Of a DNA stretch of 64,000 nt, positions 63,771 to 64,000 are shown piece by piece (the first letter of the stretch is position 1; every line of letters starts with the position of its first letter). The position numbers were made by a program, and so were the translations under genes. The stretch spans positions 58,821,245-58,885,244 of the forward strand of contig CM037861.1 in the NCBI GenBank assembly GCA_021292105.1, written 5' to 3'. Below the pieces are notes generated by a model. It did no database searches. It was not told where the DNA came from and saw only the letters and a list, made by a program, of their open reading frames with translations. This DNA is from Anadara kagoshimensis (lineage: Eukaryota; Mollusca; Bivalvia; Arcoida; Arcidae).

Positions 63771-64000
63771 ATGATACTGATTCTTTTGCCAAGCACTCGG
63801 CATTACAAAATGAAAGTCATTGTTCTTTCGGATGGGAACTTGTCTTGTGTCACAGTAGGCTTTGCACAATAAAGAACCCTGCTGTATAATGAAATCAGCA
63901 CAATGCACAGGCAAAATTTCTTCACCTTTTCCTATAGCTGGCAATGTCTCGATATGAGCAAAATATTCTTGACTTGAATGTTAAGCACCATTACTCAACT
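63771..64000 (+). mobile_element. SINE family A, head missing, runs to window end
   Basis: TTTTGCCAAGCACTCGGCAT, ATGAAAGTCATTGTTCTTTC, TAAAGAACCCTGCTGTATAA and GAATGTTAAGCACCATTACT. Closest to the copy at 28806 (shared ACAAAATGAAAGTCA and CCATTACTCA end). Confidence 0.8.

Overview
The window looks like AT-rich, intron-dominated animal nuclear DNA, most likely from a mollusc and probably a bivalve. The reasons are the absence of long ORFs, GT-AG splice sites, many tRNA-derived SINEs, many TA-flanked MITEs, large composite repeats carrying (CAGA)n microsatellites that resemble the bivalve 'pearl'/Helentron-associated elements, and a heavy load of minisatellites. I see no bacterial-type gene, CRISPR array, true tRNA or rRNA gene, or intact autonomous transposon. 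Species cannot be fixed from the sequence alone.

The only host-gene signal I would defend is on the minus strand. A first coding exon (44385-44545, donor GTGAGT) ends after two bases of a codon. An exon at 27484-27639 (acceptor TTGTAG, donor GTAAGT) starts with the missing base and stays open to its end. Together they give about 95 residues of an acidic, Ser-rich, probably cytoplasmic N-terminal region that I cannot assign to a family. Two further ATG-bearing exons at 5797-5870 and 4970-5079 end in the same phase and with the same last two bases (AA) as the 27.5 kb exon. This suggests alternative promoters feeding one common downstream exon, either a candidate at 289-374 or one beyond the window. 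If so, nearly the whole window is intron of one gene of more than 44 kb. A weak candidate signal-anchor exon on the plus strand lies at 46063-46137.

Layout: 0-8 kb holds foldback elements, MITEs, diverged tandem repeats and the two alternative first exons. 8-23 kb is rich in SINEs, with two ordered minisatellites (13.1-14.0 and 15.3-16.0 kb), a 1.4 kb pearl-like composite element (18.5-20.0 kb) and a 941 bp hAT-type element inserted in a SINE (21.0-22.0 kb). 23-29 kb has tandem repeats, MITE copies and exon 2 with a partial duplicate. 29.27-40.60 kb is a tandem pair of 5.1 and 6.2 kb segments, each with a 32 bp and a 40 bp satellite array; one copy carries a 949 bp TAA-flanked PIF/Harbinger-like insertion whose empty site survives in the other. 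41-48 kb has a MITE with an amplified end, the first coding exon and a 1.2 kb 18 bp minisatellite. 48-64 kb is a dense nest of SINE bodies, inverted-repeat elements and MITEs.

The near-identity of the two 29-40 kb segments may be a recent tandem duplication, or two haplotypes assembled one after the other; the sequence alone cannot decide.
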